64,000 bases of DNA from Pseudomonas sp. Fl4BN1 (GCF_009908285.1 NZ_JAAARM010000030.1:17067-81066); one strand, 5' to 3'. Positions 34,922 through 44,766 are shown, counted from the stretch's first letter. The notes: generated by a model not told the origin, from the sequence alone. Made by a program: numbers and translations.

Positions 34922-36784
34922 ATGCGACTGCTTTCCTCCTCCGCGCTTCTCACCGCCCTGTTGCTGGGCGCCGCAAGTACCCAGGCCGCACCGCAGCACG
35001 CCATGACCGTCTACGGCGAACCGGCCAAGTACACCCAGGGCTTCAGCCACTTCGACTACGTCAACCCCCAGGCCCCGAAAGGCGGGACCCTGCGCCGCTC
35101 GGCGATCGAGATCGGCCGCTTTGACCATGTGCTGCCCTATATCGACAAAGGCATCGGCGTGTCCCAGCTCGACGGCATGGTCTATTCGCCCCTGGCCCTG
35201 CGTTCCCTGGACGAGCCCTACACCGTCTACGGCCTGGTGGCCGAGAAGATGGAGCGCGCCGAAGACGGCCTGTGGCTGCGCTTCTACCTCAACCCCAAGG
35301 CTCGCTTTGCCGATAACACGCCGATCACCGCCGAAGACGTACGCTACAGCTACGAGCTGCTGATGACCCAGGGCAGCATGCGCTACCGCACCCAGTTCGA
35401 GGACGTCAAAGGCGTCACCGTGGAATCGCCACGGGTGGTGCGCTTCGACTTCAAGAACAATGAAAACCGCACCCTGCCCCTGGATATCGCGACCCTGCCG
35501 GTGTTCCCCGAACACTGGTGGAAGAGTCGCGACTTTGCCAATGGCGGCGGCTATGAAGCGCCCCTGGGCAGCGGGCCGTACCGGGTAAGCAAGGTCGACT
35601 CGGGCAACAGCATCACTTTCGCCCGCAACCCCGACTGGTGGGGCAAGGACCTGCCAGTAAGCCGTGGCCTGTACAACTTCGATCATTTCAGCGTCGAGTA
35701 CTTCGGTGACATCGACGTCGCCCGCCAGGTGCTGCGCGGCGGCGCCTACGACTACAACCGTGAATTTTCCGCCACCGGCTACTCCATCGGCTACAGCAGT
35801 CCGGCCCTGAGCGATGGCCGCCTGCAAAAGGCCCACCTGGCCCAGTCGGCGCCGCAGCCGGCCCAGGGCTACGTGTTCAACCTCGACCGGCCGGTGTTCC
35901 AGGACCGCCGGGTGCGCCAGGCCCTGGCCATGCTCTGGGATTTCGAATGGAGCAACCGGCAGATGATGCGCGACCTGTACATCCGCCAGCAGAGCTTCTT
36001 CTCCAACACCTCGCTGGCGGCCCGCAGCCTGCCGGACGCCGATGAGCTGAAGATCCTCGAACCTCTGCGCGGGCAGATCCCCGACGAAGTCTTCACCCAG
36101 GTCTTCGAAGCCCCCAAGACCGATGGCAGCGGCAATATTCGCGACAAGCAGCTGCAAGCCCTGGCCCTGCTGGAACAGGCGGGCTGGAAAGCCGAAGGCG
36201 ATAAGCTGGTGAATGCCCAGGGCGAGCCGCTGAGCTTCACCTTCCTGATCACCCAAAGCTCCATCGAACGCCTGTTGCTGCCCTACAAGCGCAACCTGGC
36301 GCAGATCGGCATCAGCCTGAACATCCGCCGCATCGACTCTTCGCAATACGTCAACCGCCTGATGGCCAGGGACTACGACATGATCGTCACCGGCTACCCG
36401 GTGACCACCTCGCCCGGCATGGAGCTGTACAACTACTTCGGCTCGGCCGCGGCCAACGACCCCGGCTCCAACAACTACATGGTGCTGAAGAACCCGGCGG
36501 TGGACACCCTGGTCAACGGCCTGGTGAAAGCCACCAGCCAACCGGAGATGCTGCGCTATGCCCACGCCCTGGACCGAGTGCTGCAGTGGAACTACTACTG
36601 GATCGCCAACTACTACCCGCCGGGCACCTCCACCGTATGGTGGAACCGCTTCGGCATCCCCAAGGTGCCCGCAAGCAACGATGAAGCCATCGAGAGTTGG
36701 TGGGAAGTCAGCAGCACTGCGCTGACCGATGAACAAATGGCCGCCGAGCAGATCCGCCGTGGCAAACCCGGAGGACGCCACTGA
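34922..36784 (+). CDS. yejA: Periplasmic peptide-binding protein YejA
   Basis: 620 residues from ATG 34922 (MRLLSSSALLTALLLGAAST, signal cleavage after TQA). A family-5 solute-binding protein: HAMTVYGEPAKYTQGFSHFD at the mature start, YVNPQAPKGGTLRRSA, and the large-lobe segment YKRNLAQIGISLNIRRID. YejA delivers peptides, including microcin C-type compounds in enterics, to YejBEF. Its stop overlaps the yejB start, beginning a four-gene operon. Confidence 0.93.
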   Translation: MRLLSSSALLTALLLGAASTQAAPQHAMTVYGEPAKYTQGFSHFDYVNPQAPKGGTLRRSAIEIGRFDHVLPYIDKGIGVSQLDGMVYSPLALRSLDEPYTVYGLVAEKMERAEDGLWLRFYLNPKARFADNTPITAEDVRYSYELLMTQGSMRYRTQFEDVKGVTVESPRVVRFDFKNNENRTLPLDIATLPVFPEHWWKSRDFANGGGYEAPLGSGPYRVSKVDSGNSITFARNPDWWGKDLPVSRGLYNFDHFSVEYFGDIDVARQVLRGGAYDYNREFSATGYSIGYSSPALSDGRLQKAHLAQSAPQPAQGYVFNLDRPVFQDRRVRQALAMLWDFEWSNRQMMRDLYIRQQSFFSNTSLAARSLPDADELKILEPLRGQIPDEVFTQVFEAPKTDGSGNIRDKQLQALALLEQAGWKAEGDKLVNAQGEPLSFTFLITQSSIERLLLPYKRNLAQIGISLNIRRIDSSQYVNRLMARDYDMIVTGYPVTTSPGMELYNYFGSAAANDPGSNNYMVLKNPAVDTLVNGLVKATSQPEMLRYAHALDRVLQWNYYWIANYYPPGTSTVWWNRFGIPKVPASNDEAIESWWEVSSTALTDEQMAAEQIRRGKPGGRH

Positions 36785-37848
36785 TGCTGGCCTATATTCT
36801 GCGGCGCCTGCTGCTGATCATTCCGACCCTGTTGATCATCCTCCTGGTGAATTTCGTCATCGTCCAGGCCGCCCCCGGCGGGCCGGTGGAACAGGCCATC
36901 GCTCGCCTGCAAGGCATCGGCGGCGGTGGCAGTGTCGGCGGTTCCGCCGACGTCATGAGCAGCAGCGGCTCCCGGGCCAGCCGCGGCCTGGATCCCAAGC
37001 TGATCGAGGACATCGAGAAACAATACGGCTTCGACAAACCGGCCCACGAACGCCTATGGCTGATGCTCAAGAACTACGCCCGGCTGGACTTCGGCAAGAG
37101 CTTCTTTCGCGGCGCCACGGTCACCGACCTGATCCTGGAAAAGATGCCGGTGACCATCTCCCTCGGCCTCTGGGCGACCCTGATCACCTACCTGGTGTCG
37201 ATCCCCCTGGGCATTCGCAAGGCGGTGCACCACGGCAGCCACTTCGACATCTGGAGCAGCACCGCGATCATCATCGGCTACGCCATGCCGGCGTTCCTGT
37301 TCGCCATGTTCCTGATCGTGCTGTTCGCCGGTGGCACCTCGCTGAACTGGTTCCCGGTGCGCGGGCTGGTCTCGGACAACTTCGAGCAACTGAGCACCCT
37401 GGGCAAGATCGCCGACTACTTCTGGCACCTGGTGCTGCCGGTGACCTCGCTGGTGATCGGCGGCTTCGCTACCCTGACCATCCTCACCAAGAACTCCTTC
37501 CTCAACGAGATCACCCGCCAGTACGTGGTCACCGCCCGGGCCAAGGGCCTGAGCGAACGCCGGGTGCTGTATGGCCACGTATTCCGCAACGCCATGCTGC
37601 TGGTGGTGTCGGGGATTCCCCAGGCCTTCATCAGTGTGTTCTTCGCCGGCTCGCTGCTGATCGAGGTGATCTTCTCCCTCGATGGCCTGGGCCGCATGAG
37701 CTACGAGGCCGCCGTGTCCCGTGACTACCCGGTGGTGTTTGGCTCGCTGTTCATCTTCACCCTGTTCGGCCTCTTGATAAAACTCATCGGCGACCTGTGC
37801 TACACCCTGGTCGACCCGCGTATCGACTTCGCCGCGAGGAACGTCTGA
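36784..37848 (+). CDS. yejB: Peptide ABC importer permease YejB
   Basis: 354 residues, starting inside the yejA stop (TGATG). N-terminal helix MLAYILRRLLLIIPTLLIIL, then a long periplasmic loop with a Gly/Ser-rich stretch (GIGGGGSVGGSADVMSSSGS), and the permease loop with TARAKGLSERRVLYGHVFRN that docks the ATPase. Typical DppB/YejB length and architecture; pairs with YejE. Confidence 0.94.
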   Translation: MLAYILRRLLLIIPTLLIILLVNFVIVQAAPGGPVEQAIARLQGIGGGGSVGGSADVMSSSGSRASRGLDPKLIEDIEKQYGFDKPAHERLWLMLKNYARLDFGKSFFRGATVTDLILEKMPVTISLGLWATLITYLVSIPLGIRKAVHHGSHFDIWSSTAIIIGYAMPAFLFAMFLIVLFAGGTSLNWFPVRGLVSDNFEQLSTLGKIADYFWHLVLPVTSLVIGGFATLTILTKNSFLNEITRQYVVTARAKGLSERRVLYGHVFRNAMLLVVSGIPQAFISVFFAGSLLIEVIFSLDGLGRMSYEAAVSRDYPVVFGSLFIFTLFGLLIKLIGDLCYTLVDPRIDFAARNV

Positions 37849-38870
37849 TGTTCACGCTTTCTCCCCTGGCGCGCCGACGCTTCGAGCGTTTCAAGAAAAA
37901 CCGCCGTGGCTGGTGGTCGCTGTGGCTGTTCATCGGCCTGTTCATCCTCACCCTCGGCGGCGAGCTGATCGCCAACGACAAACCGCTGGTGGTCAGCTAC
38001 CAGGGCTCGCTGTATTTCCCGGTGTTCAAGCGCTACACCGAGCAGGAATTCGGCGGCCAGCTGCCATTCCAGGCCGACTACCGCAGCGACTACGTGCAGC
38101 AACTGATCCGCAAGGACGGTGGCTGGCTGCTGTTCCCACCGGTGCCCTTCAGTGAGGACACGCCCAACTACGACCTCAGCCAACCCGCCCCCAGCCCGCC
38201 GAGCACCGTCAATTGGCTGGGCACCGACGACCAGGCCCGGGATGTACTGGCGCGAGTGATCTACGGTGCCCGGGTATCGATCCTGTTTGCCCTGGCGCTG
38301 ACCGCCATCAGCGCCCTGATCGGCATCGCCGCCGGCGCCCTGCAAGGCTACTACGGCGGCTGGATCGACCTCCTCGGCCAGCGCCTGCTGGAGGTCTGGT
38401 CGGGGCTGCCGGTGCTATACCTGCTGATCATTCTCTCGGGGTTCGTCGAACCGAACTTCTGGTGGCTGCTGGGAATCATGGCACTGTTCTCCTGGCTCGC
38501 CCTGGTGGACGTGGTGCGTGCCGAGTTCCTGCGCGGGCGCAACCTGGAATACGTCAAGGCCGCCCGGGCCCTGGGCCTGACCGACCGCAAGATCATCCTG
38601 CGGCACATCCTGCCCAACGCCATGAACGCGACCCTGAGCTACCTGCCGTTCATCCTCACCGGCGCCATCTCGACCCTCACCGCCCTGGACTTCCTCGGCT
38701 TCGGCATGCCCGCCGGCAGCGCCTCCCTGGGCGAACTGATCGGCCAGGGCAAGCAGAACCTGCAGGCACCCTGGCTGGGACTGACGGCGTTCTTCACCCT
38801 GGCGCTGATTCTCTCGTTGCTGGTGTTTATCGGCGAGGCGCTGCGTGATGCCTTTGACCCACGATCGTGA
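37848..38870 (+). CDS. yejE: Peptide ABC importer permease YejE
   Basis: 340 residues from ATG 37848, overlapping the yejB stop (TGATG). N terminus SPLARRRFERFKKNRRGWWS typical of YejE, a periplasmic segment of ~100 residues, and the coupling loop AARALGLTDRKIILRHILPN. Forms the heterodimeric channel with YejB. Confidence 0.94.
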   Translation: MFTLSPLARRRFERFKKNRRGWWSLWLFIGLFILTLGGELIANDKPLVVSYQGSLYFPVFKRYTEQEFGGQLPFQADYRSDYVQQLIRKDGGWLLFPPVPFSEDTPNYDLSQPAPSPPSTVNWLGTDDQARDVLARVIYGARVSILFALALTAISALIGIAAGALQGYYGGWIDLLGQRLLEVWSGLPVLYLLIILSGFVEPNFWWLLGIMALFSWLALVDVVRAEFLRGRNLEYVKAARALGLTDRKIILRHILPNAMNATLSYLPFILTGAISTLTALDFLGFGMPAGSASLGELIGQGKQNLQAPWLGLTAFFTLALILSLLVFIGEALRDAFDPRS

Positions 38871-38884
38871 AGCGGATTGAACCA

Positions 38885-40459
38885 ATGACCGACAACCTGA
38901 TTGAAATCCGCCAGCTCGACGTGGCCTTCGGCGAGCAACGCGTAGTCCGCAACCTGAACCTGGATATCCGCCCCGGCGAATGCCTGGCGCTGGTGGGCGA
39001 GTCCGGCTCGGGCAAGTCGGTGACCGCCCACTCGATCCTGCAACTGCTGCCGCAGACCGGCTGCAGCAGCAGCGGCAGCGTGCGCTATCGCGGCCAGGAA
39101 CTGATCGGCGCCGACGCCGCGACCCTGCAGAAGCTGCGGGGCAACCGCATCGCGATGATCTTCCAGGAGCCGATGACCTCGCTCAATCCGCTGCACAGCA
39201 TCGAGAAGCAGATCGGCGAGACCCTGCTGCTGCACCGTGGCCTGGGCGGCAAGGAAGCCCAGGCACGGATCCTCGAACTGCTGGAGCTGGTTGGCATTCA
39301 AAAACCCAGGGAACGCCTCAAAGCCTACCCGCACCAACTCTCCGGCGGCCAGCGCCAACGGGTGATGATCGCCATGGCCCTGGCCTGCGAGCCGGAACTG
39401 CTGATCGCCGACGAGCCGACCACCGCCCTCGACGTCACGGTGCAACGCAAGATCCTGCTGCTGCTCAAGTCCCTGCAACAGCGCCTGGGCATGTCGCTGC
39501 TGCTGATCAGCCACGACCTCAACCTGGTGCGGCGCATCGCCCAGCGGGTGTGCGTGATGAAGGCCGGGGAGATCGTCGAACAGGCCGATTGCGAAACCCT
39601 GTTCAACACCCCGCAACATCCCTACAGCTGCGAGCTGCTGCACGCCGAACCCGAGGGCGAACCCCTGTGCCTCGACACCCGGAAAACCGTGCTGGAAGTG
39701 GACCACCTCAGCGTCCAATTCCAGATTGCCGGCGGCCTGTTCCGGCGCAAGGAGTATCTGCGGGCAGTAGACGGCATCAGCCTCAGCGTGCAGCAAGGCA
39801 AGACCCTGGGAATTGTCGGCGAGTCCGGCTCGGGCAAATCGACCCTGGGCCAGGCGATCCTGCGCTTGCTGGATTCCCAGGGCGGCATCCGCTTCCAGGG
39901 CCAGGCCCTGGATGGCCTCGATCAGAAACAGCTACGGCCTTGGCGCAAGCAGATGCAGGTGGTGTTCCAGGACCCGTTCGGCAGCCTCAGCCCACGCATG
40001 TCGGTGGCGCAGATCATCAGCGAAGGCCTGGAAGTACACAGCCAGTACGATGCCAGGCAGTGTGATGAACAAGTGGTCCGCGCCCTGGAAGAAGTTGACC
40101 TGGACCCGGAGAGTCGCCATCGCTACCCCCACGAGTTTTCCGGCGGCCAACGCCAGCGCATCGCCATTGCCCGGGCCCTGGTGCTCAAGCCGGCGCTGAT
40201 CCTGCTGGACGAACCGACCTCGGCCCTGGACCGCACCGTGCAAAAACAAGTGGTGCTGCTCCTGCGTCAACTGCAGGAAAAGTACGGCCTGACCTACCTG
40301 TTCATCAGCCATGACCTGGCTGTGGTGCGAGCGTTGGCCCACGACATGATCGTGATCAAGGACGGCAAAGTCGTGGAGCGCGGCCCCAGCCATGAAGTGT
40401 TCGACGCACCGCAACACCCCTACACCCAGGAGCTGCTCGCCGCCGCCCAGCCCGGCTGA
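38885..40459 (+). CDS. yejF: Peptide ABC importer ATPase YejF (two nucleotide-binding domains)
   Basis: 524 residues from ATG 38885; a GTG at 38867 overlapping the yejE stop would add six residues. Two fused ATPase domains: first Walker A GESGSGKSVTAHSI, signature LSGGQRQRVMIAMALA, Walker B LLIADEPTTALD; second Walker A GESGSGKSTLGQAI, signature FSGGQRQRIAIARALV, Walker B LILLDEPTSALD. Each domain has the C-terminal peptide-importer extension with YSCELL / YTQELL. Completes the Yej importer. Confidence 0.95.
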   Translation: MTDNLIEIRQLDVAFGEQRVVRNLNLDIRPGECLALVGESGSGKSVTAHSILQLLPQTGCSSSGSVRYRGQELIGADAATLQKLRGNRIAMIFQEPMTSLNPLHSIEKQIGETLLLHRGLGGKEAQARILELLELVGIQKPRERLKAYPHQLSGGQRQRVMIAMALACEPELLIADEPTTALDVTVQRKILLLLKSLQQRLGMSLLLISHDLNLVRRIAQRVCVMKAGEIVEQADCETLFNTPQHPYSCELLHAEPEGEPLCLDTRKTVLEVDHLSVQFQIAGGLFRRKEYLRAVDGISLSVQQGKTLGIVGESGSGKSTLGQAILRLLDSQGGIRFQGQALDGLDQKQLRPWRKQMQVVFQDPFGSLSPRMSVAQIISEGLEVHSQYDARQCDEQVVRALEEVDLDPESRHRYPHEFSGGQRQRIAIARALVLKPALILLDEPTSALDRTVQKQVVLLLRQLQEKYGLTYLFISHDLAVVRALAHDMIVIKDGKVVERGPSHEVFDAPQHPYTQELLAAAQPG

Positions 40460-40463
40460 CTGC

Positions 40464-40762
40464 TGCAGGAGCTGGCTTGCCAGCGAAGGCGTCCGCAAGA
40501 CCAGCGCCCCATCCAAAGGCCCCTTCGCCGGCAAGCCGGCTCCTACAAGATCCGTGGCAACCTCCCGACCTGTAGGAGCTGGCTTGCCAGCGAAGGCGTC
40601 CGCAAGACCAGCGCCCCATCCAAGGGCCCATTCGCCGGCAAGCCGGCTCCTACAAGATCCGTGGCAACCTCCCGACCTGTAGGAGCTGGCTTGCCAGCGA
40701 AGGCGTCCGCAAGAGCGACGCCCCATCCAAGGGCCCCATTCGCCGGCAAGCCGACGCCTGCA
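40464..40762. repeat. Three tandem ~108-bp BIME units
   Basis: Each unit is AGGAGCTGGCTTGCCAGCGA, a ~35-base spacer, the inverted TCGCCGGCAAGCCGGC..., then a linker CAAGATCCGTGGCAACCTCC. Units begin at about 40464, 40571 and 40679, so the period is 107-108 bases. Linker and spacer are nearly identical, indicating recent tandem duplication of the whole unit. Confidence 0.93.
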
Positions 40763-40803
40763 AATCGGGCATAATCCCTGGCGCTCATTTTCAGGATGCC
40801 CGC

Positions 40804-42222
40804 ATGAACGACAGCGAAAGCCTCAAGGATTACCAGCGCGTCCGCCAACTGGCGATCCGCTCGCTGTTCGAGATCATCGAGCAGTCCAGCGAGGGCACGG
40901 TGATCGTCGACCGCGACGCCAATATCGTCTGGATGAACCAGCGTTATGCCCGGCGCTTTGGCCTGGAGTCCGCCGAGTTCGCCATCGGCAAGCCCTGCGA
41001 AAGTGTGATCCCCGGCAGCCTGCTGCGCGAAGTGGTGCGCACCGGCCGGCCGATCCTCCTGGACATGCAGGACACGCCCAAGGAACCCCTGGTGGTGATG
41101 CGCCTGCCGATCCACGACGACGCCGGCACGGTGATCGGTGCCATCGGCTTTGCCTTGTTCGACGAGCTGCGCAGCCTGTCGCCGATGCTCAAGCGCTACC
41201 TGAGCATGCAGGAAGAACTGGCCTCCACCCGCTCCTTGCTGCAGGCCCGGCAGACCAAGTACAACTTCGCCCACTTCATCGGCACCAGCGCCGCCAGCCT
41301 GGAGGTCAAGCGCCGTGCCCGGCGCGGGGCCAGCGCCGAATCGCCGATATTGCTGCAAGGCGAAACCGGCACCGGCAAGGAGCTGCTGGCCCAGGCCATC
41401 CACGCCGCGTCGCCACGGGCCCACAAGCCCTTTGTCAGCATCAACAGCGCGGCAATTCCCGAGGCCTTGCTGGAGGCCGAATTCTTCGGCACCGCCCCCG
41501 GCGCCTTTACTGGCGCCGACCGCAAGGGGCGCCCGGGCAAGTTGCAGATCGCCCAGGGCGGCAGCCTGTTCCTCGATGAAATCGGCGACATGCCGCTGCC
41601 CCTGCAGAGCAAGCTGCTGCGGGTACTGCAGGAAAAAGAGTTCGAACCGGTGGGCTCCAACGAGGTGATCCACAGCGATGTGCGGATCATCGCCGCCACC
41701 TCCACCGACCTTGAGGCGGCGATCAAGCACGGCGAATTTCGCGCCGACCTGTACTACCGGCTGAACGTGCTGCCGATCCAGGTGCCGGCGTTGCGCGAAC
41801 GCCTGGACGACCTGCCGGCCCTGAGCGAGGGGATTCTCGAAGAGCTGCGCAGCCAGCATGAGCTGGACCCGCAGGCACTGGCCCTGCTGGCCCAGCATGC
41901 CTGGCCGGGCAATATCCGCGAATTGCGCAACGTGCTGGAGCGCGCGGCGCTGCTCAGCGATGACCTGGTGCTCGGGGCTGCGGATATTCGCGCGGCCATC
42001 GGCAGCTTCAGCCCGCTGCAGCGTAATGAAGCCCCGCTGCCGACCGAGTCACCGGACCAGGAAACCTTCGCCGCGGCCCGAGAGCGATTCGATCGGCAAC
42101 TGATCCACACCACCCTGGCCCAATGTGCCGGCAAGGTAGACGAAGCGGCCCGGCTCCTGGGGCTGGGCCGCTCCACCCTATACAAGAAGATGGCAGCGCT
42201 GGGGCTTGCAGAGTCTCAATAA
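40804..42222 (+). CDS. hbcR: Sigma-54-dependent activator of 3-hydroxybutyrate use (HbcR-like)
   Basis: 472 residues: PAS-like sensor (residues ~10-130, EIIEQSSEGTVIVDRDANIV), AAA+ domain with Walker A GETGTGKE, the sigma-54 contact loop APGAFTGADRKGRPGK and Walker B GGSLFLDEIGDM, and a Fis-type helix-turn-helix (VDEAARLLGLGRSTLYKKMA). It resembles the P. aeruginosa regulator adjacent to the same permease and bdhA genes. A -24/-12 promoter lies upstream of the permease. Call by synteny plus architecture. Confidence 0.85.
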   Translation: MNDSESLKDYQRVRQLAIRSLFEIIEQSSEGTVIVDRDANIVWMNQRYARRFGLESAEFAIGKPCESVIPGSLLREVVRTGRPILLDMQDTPKEPLVVMRLPIHDDAGTVIGAIGFALFDELRSLSPMLKRYLSMQEELASTRSLLQARQTKYNFAHFIGTSAASLEVKRRARRGASAESPILLQGETGTGKELLAQAIHAASPRAHKPFVSINSAAIPEALLEAEFFGTAPGAFTGADRKGRPGKLQIAQGGSLFLDEIGDMPLPLQSKLLRVLQEKEFEPVGSNEVIHSDVRIIAATSTDLEAAIKHGEFRADLYYRLNVLPIQVPALRERLDDLPALSEGILEELRSQHELDPQALALLAQHAWPGNIRELRNVLERAALLSDDLVLGAADIRAAIGSFSPLQRNEAPLPTESPDQETFAAARERFDRQLIHTTLAQCAGKVDEAARLLGLGRSTLYKKMAALGLAESQ

Positions 42223-42271
42223 AGAGACATAAATCTCCATTTGGAGAACTTGCCGATCGCGCTGCGCGCTT

Positions 42272-42336
42272 TTCGCTGGCAAGCCAGCTCCTACGGTGGG
42301 CTGAACGATCTCTGTAGGAGCTGGCTTGCCAGCGAA
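42272..42336. repeat. REP pair, tail-to-tail
   Basis: TCGCTGGCAAGCCAGCTCCT then, after ~18 bases, GTAGGAGCTGGCTTGCCAGC. Orientation of the two REPs is reversed relative to the BIME at 34301. Confidence 0.9.
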
Positions 42337-42436
42337 GAGGCCGGCCAACCCAAAAAAATCTCAAAACAGAGACAATCAACTCCGGTCCGTCCCTAGAAAA
42401 ATAAAAATATTCATATATTTCAATTAGTTACACAGA

Positions 42437-42452
42437 TGGCACAGTTCTCGCT
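42437..42452 (+). promoter_or_regulatory. Sigma-54 promoter of the 3-hydroxybutyrate operon
   Basis: TGGCACAGTTCTCGCT: GG and GC at the required -24/-12 spacing, one mismatch to TGGCAC-N5-TTGCW. It is 57 bases upstream of the permease start. Two ATAAATCTC/AAACAGAGACA-like elements lie upstream and could hold activator sites. Confidence 0.75.
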
Positions 42453-42508
42453 ACAAGCCTCTCCACACGCAACACCCGACAACAATAACAATCCTGGAGA
42501 GACACACC

Positions 42509-43900
42509 ATGAGTGTGATCATTGCCTTGGCAGCCCTGGCGCTGCTGATGCTGGCTGCCTACCGTGGCTACAGCGTTATCCTGTTTGCCCCCATCGCCGC
42601 CCTCGGCGCGGTGCTGCTCACCGATCCCTCCGCCGTAGCGCCCGCCTTTACCGGGGTGTTCATGGAGAAAATGGTCGGTTTCATCAAGCTGTACTTCCCG
42701 GTGTTCCTGCTCGGCGCGGTGTTCGGCAAGCTGATCGAACTGTCGGGTTTCTCGCGCTCCATCGTCGCCGCGGCGATCAAGCTGCTCGGCACCCGCCAGG
42801 CGATGCTGGTGATCGTGCTGGTCTGCGCCCTGCTGACCTACGGCGGCGTGTCGCTGTTCGTGGTGGTGTTCGCGGTCTACCCGTTCGCCGCCGAGATGTT
42901 CCGCCAAAGCAATATTCCCAAGCGGTTGATTCCGGCGACCATCGCCCTCGGTGCGTTCTCTTTCACCATGGACGCCCTGCCCGGCACTCCGCAGATCCAG
43001 AACATCATCCCCAGCACTTTCTTCAACACCACCGCCTGGGCCGCGCCCTGGCTGGGGGTGATCGGCACCATCTTCGTGTTCTGCGCCGGCATGCTGTTCC
43101 TCCAGCGCCAGCGCAACAAGGCGCAGAAGGCCGGCGAAGGCTACGGCACCGAGCTGCGCAACGAGCCGGAAACCGCCGAAGACCTGCAACTGCCCAACCC
43201 CTGGGTCGCCCTCTCGCCGCTGTTGCTGGTGGGGGTGATGAACCTGCTGTTCACCCACTGGATTCCCCAGTGGTACGGCAAGACCCACAGCCTCAGCCTG
43301 CCGGGCATGACGCAGCCTGTGACCACCGAGATCGCCAAGCTCACCGCCATCTGGGCAGTGCAGGCCGCATTACTGCTGGGCATCCTGATGGTGCTGGTGT
43401 GCGGCTTCTCGGCGATCCGCAGCAAGCTCGCCGAAGGCAGCAAGAGCGCGGTCAGCGGCGCCCTGCTGGCGGCCATGAACACCGCTTCGGAATACGGTTT
43501 CGGCGCGGTGATTGCCTCCCTGCCGGGTTTCCTGGTGTTGGCCGACTGGCTGAAAAGCATCCCCAACCCACTGGTCAACGAAGCCATTACCGTGACCCTG
43601 CTGGCGGGCATCACCGGCTCGGCCTCGGGGGGCATGAGCATCGCCCTGGCAGCGATGTCCGACAGCTTCATCAACGCCGCCCACGCCGCCAACATCCCTC
43701 TGGAAGTGCTGCACCGGGTGGCCGCCATGGCCAGCGGCGGCATGGACACCCTGCCCCACAACGGCGCGGTGATCACCCTGCTGGCGGTCACCGGGCTGAC
43801 CCACCGCGAAGCCTACAAGGACATTTTCTGCATTACCCTGATCAAGACCCTGGCGGTGTTTGTCGTCATCGCCACTTTCTACGCCACCGGCATTGTGTGA
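42509..43900 (+). CDS. GntP-family permease, probable 3-hydroxybutyrate importer
   Basis: 463 residues with GGAGAG before the ATG; roughly twelve hydrophobic segments. GntP-type signatures are KLYFPVFLLGAVFGKLIE, LLTYGGVSLFVVVFAVYPFA and DALPGTPQIQNIIPSTFF. It is the first gene behind the sigma-54 promoter and precedes bdhA by 7 bases, so 3-hydroxybutyrate is the likely substrate. Confidence 0.88.
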   Translation: MSVIIALAALALLMLAAYRGYSVILFAPIAALGAVLLTDPSAVAPAFTGVFMEKMVGFIKLYFPVFLLGAVFGKLIELSGFSRSIVAAAIKLLGTRQAMLVIVLVCALLTYGGVSLFVVVFAVYPFAAEMFRQSNIPKRLIPATIALGAFSFTMDALPGTPQIQNIIPSTFFNTTAWAAPWLGVIGTIFVFCAGMLFLQRQRNKAQKAGEGYGTELRNEPETAEDLQLPNPWVALSPLLLVGVMNLLFTHWIPQWYGKTHSLSLPGMTQPVTTEIAKLTAIWAVQAALLLGILMVLVCGFSAIRSKLAEGSKSAVSGALLAAMNTASEYGFGAVIASLPGFLVLADWLKSIPNPLVNEAITVTLLAGITGSASGGMSIALAAMSDSFINAAHAANIPLEVLHRVAAMASGGMDTLPHNGAVITLLAVTGLTHREAYKDIFCITLIKTLAVFVVIATFYATGIV

Positions 43901-43907
43901 GGTATTC

Positions 43908-44681
43908 ATGACCACTCTTAAGGGCAAGACCGCACTGGTCACCGGCTCCACCAGCGGCATTGGCCTGGGCATCGCCCTGGTGCTGGCCAAGGCTGGAGCC
44001 AAGCTGATCCTCAACGGTTTTGGCGACGCCTCGAAGGCGATCACCGAGGTCCGGCAGTTCGGCGGCCAGGTCGGCCACCACCCGGCGGATGTCAGCGACC
44101 CGGCGCAGATCGCCGAAATGTTTGCCTACGCCGAACGGGATTTTGGCGGCGTCGATATCCTGGTGAACAACGCCGGCATCCAGCACGTGGCCGCGGTGGA
44201 GGAATTCCCCGTGGAGCGCTGGGACTCGATCATCGCCATCAACCTGTCGTCGGTGTTCCACAGCACCCGCCTGGGGCTGCCGGGAATGCGCACCAGGGGC
44301 TGGGGGCGGATCGTCAACATCGCCTCGGTGCACGGCCAGGTGGGTTCGGTGGGCAAGGCCGCCTATGTGGCGGCCAAGCACGGGGTGATAGGCCTGACCA
44401 AGGTGGTGGGCCTGGAAACCGCCACCAGCAACGTCACCTGCAATGCCATCTGCCCGGGCTGGGTGCTGACCCCGCTGGTGCAGAAGCAGATCGACGACCG
44501 CATCGCCGCCGGCACCGATCCCCAGCAGGCGCAGCACGATCTGCTGGCGGAAAAACAGCCGTCCCTGGAGTTCGTCACCCCGTCGCAGCTGGGGGAACTG
44601 GTGCTATTTTTGTGCAGTGACGCGGGCGCCCAGGTGCGCGGCGCGGCGTGGAATATCGATGGTGGCTGGCTGGCACAATGA
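43908..44681 (+). CDS. bdhA: 3-Hydroxybutyrate dehydrogenase
   Basis: 257 residues from ATG 43908. A short-chain dehydrogenase: cofactor motif TGSTSGIGLGIA, NNAGIQHVAAVEEFP, catalytic Ser/Tyr/Lys in NIASVHGQVGS and AAYVAAKHGVIGL. The HVAAVEEFP/HGQVGS context is characteristic of bacterial BdhA, which oxidises (R)-3-hydroxybutyrate to acetoacetate with NAD+. It follows the permease by 7 bases and precedes the acetoacetyl-CoA synthetase. Confidence 0.93.
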   Translation: MTTLKGKTALVTGSTSGIGLGIALVLAKAGAKLILNGFGDASKAITEVRQFGGQVGHHPADVSDPAQIAEMFAYAERDFGGVDILVNNAGIQHVAAVEEFPVERWDSIIAINLSSVFHSTRLGLPGMRTRGWGRIVNIASVHGQVGSVGKAAYVAAKHGVIGLTKVVGLETATSNVTCNAICPGWVLTPLVQKQIDDRIAAGTDPQQAQHDLLAEKQPSLEFVTPSQLGELVLFLCSDAGAQVRGAAWNIDGGWLAQ

Positions 44682-44702
44682 CTCGACGCCCAGGCTGATG
44701 CC

Positions 44703-44766
44703 TTCGCCGGCTAGCCGGCTCCTACACGGCTCATCACCGCCTTGCAGGAGCGGGCTTGGCAGCGAA
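44703..44766. repeat. REP pair between bdhA and acetoacetyl-CoA synthetase
   Basis: TCGCCGGCTAGCCGGCTCCT and the degenerate GCAGGAGCGGGCTTGGCAGC, in inverted orientation, fill most of the gap. It may reduce expression of the synthetase relative to bdhA. Confidence 0.88.

Noticed and set aside
34910..36781. Very long open frame antisense to yejA (over 600 codons)
   Set aside because: Mirror of a GC-rich gene with strong third-position bias; composition is Val/Gly/Gln/His-rich without family motifs, and yejA is certain.
40464..40762. CRISPR-like array
   Set aside because: Regular period, but units are inverted REP pairs of ~108 bases with near-identical spacers; no cas genes.
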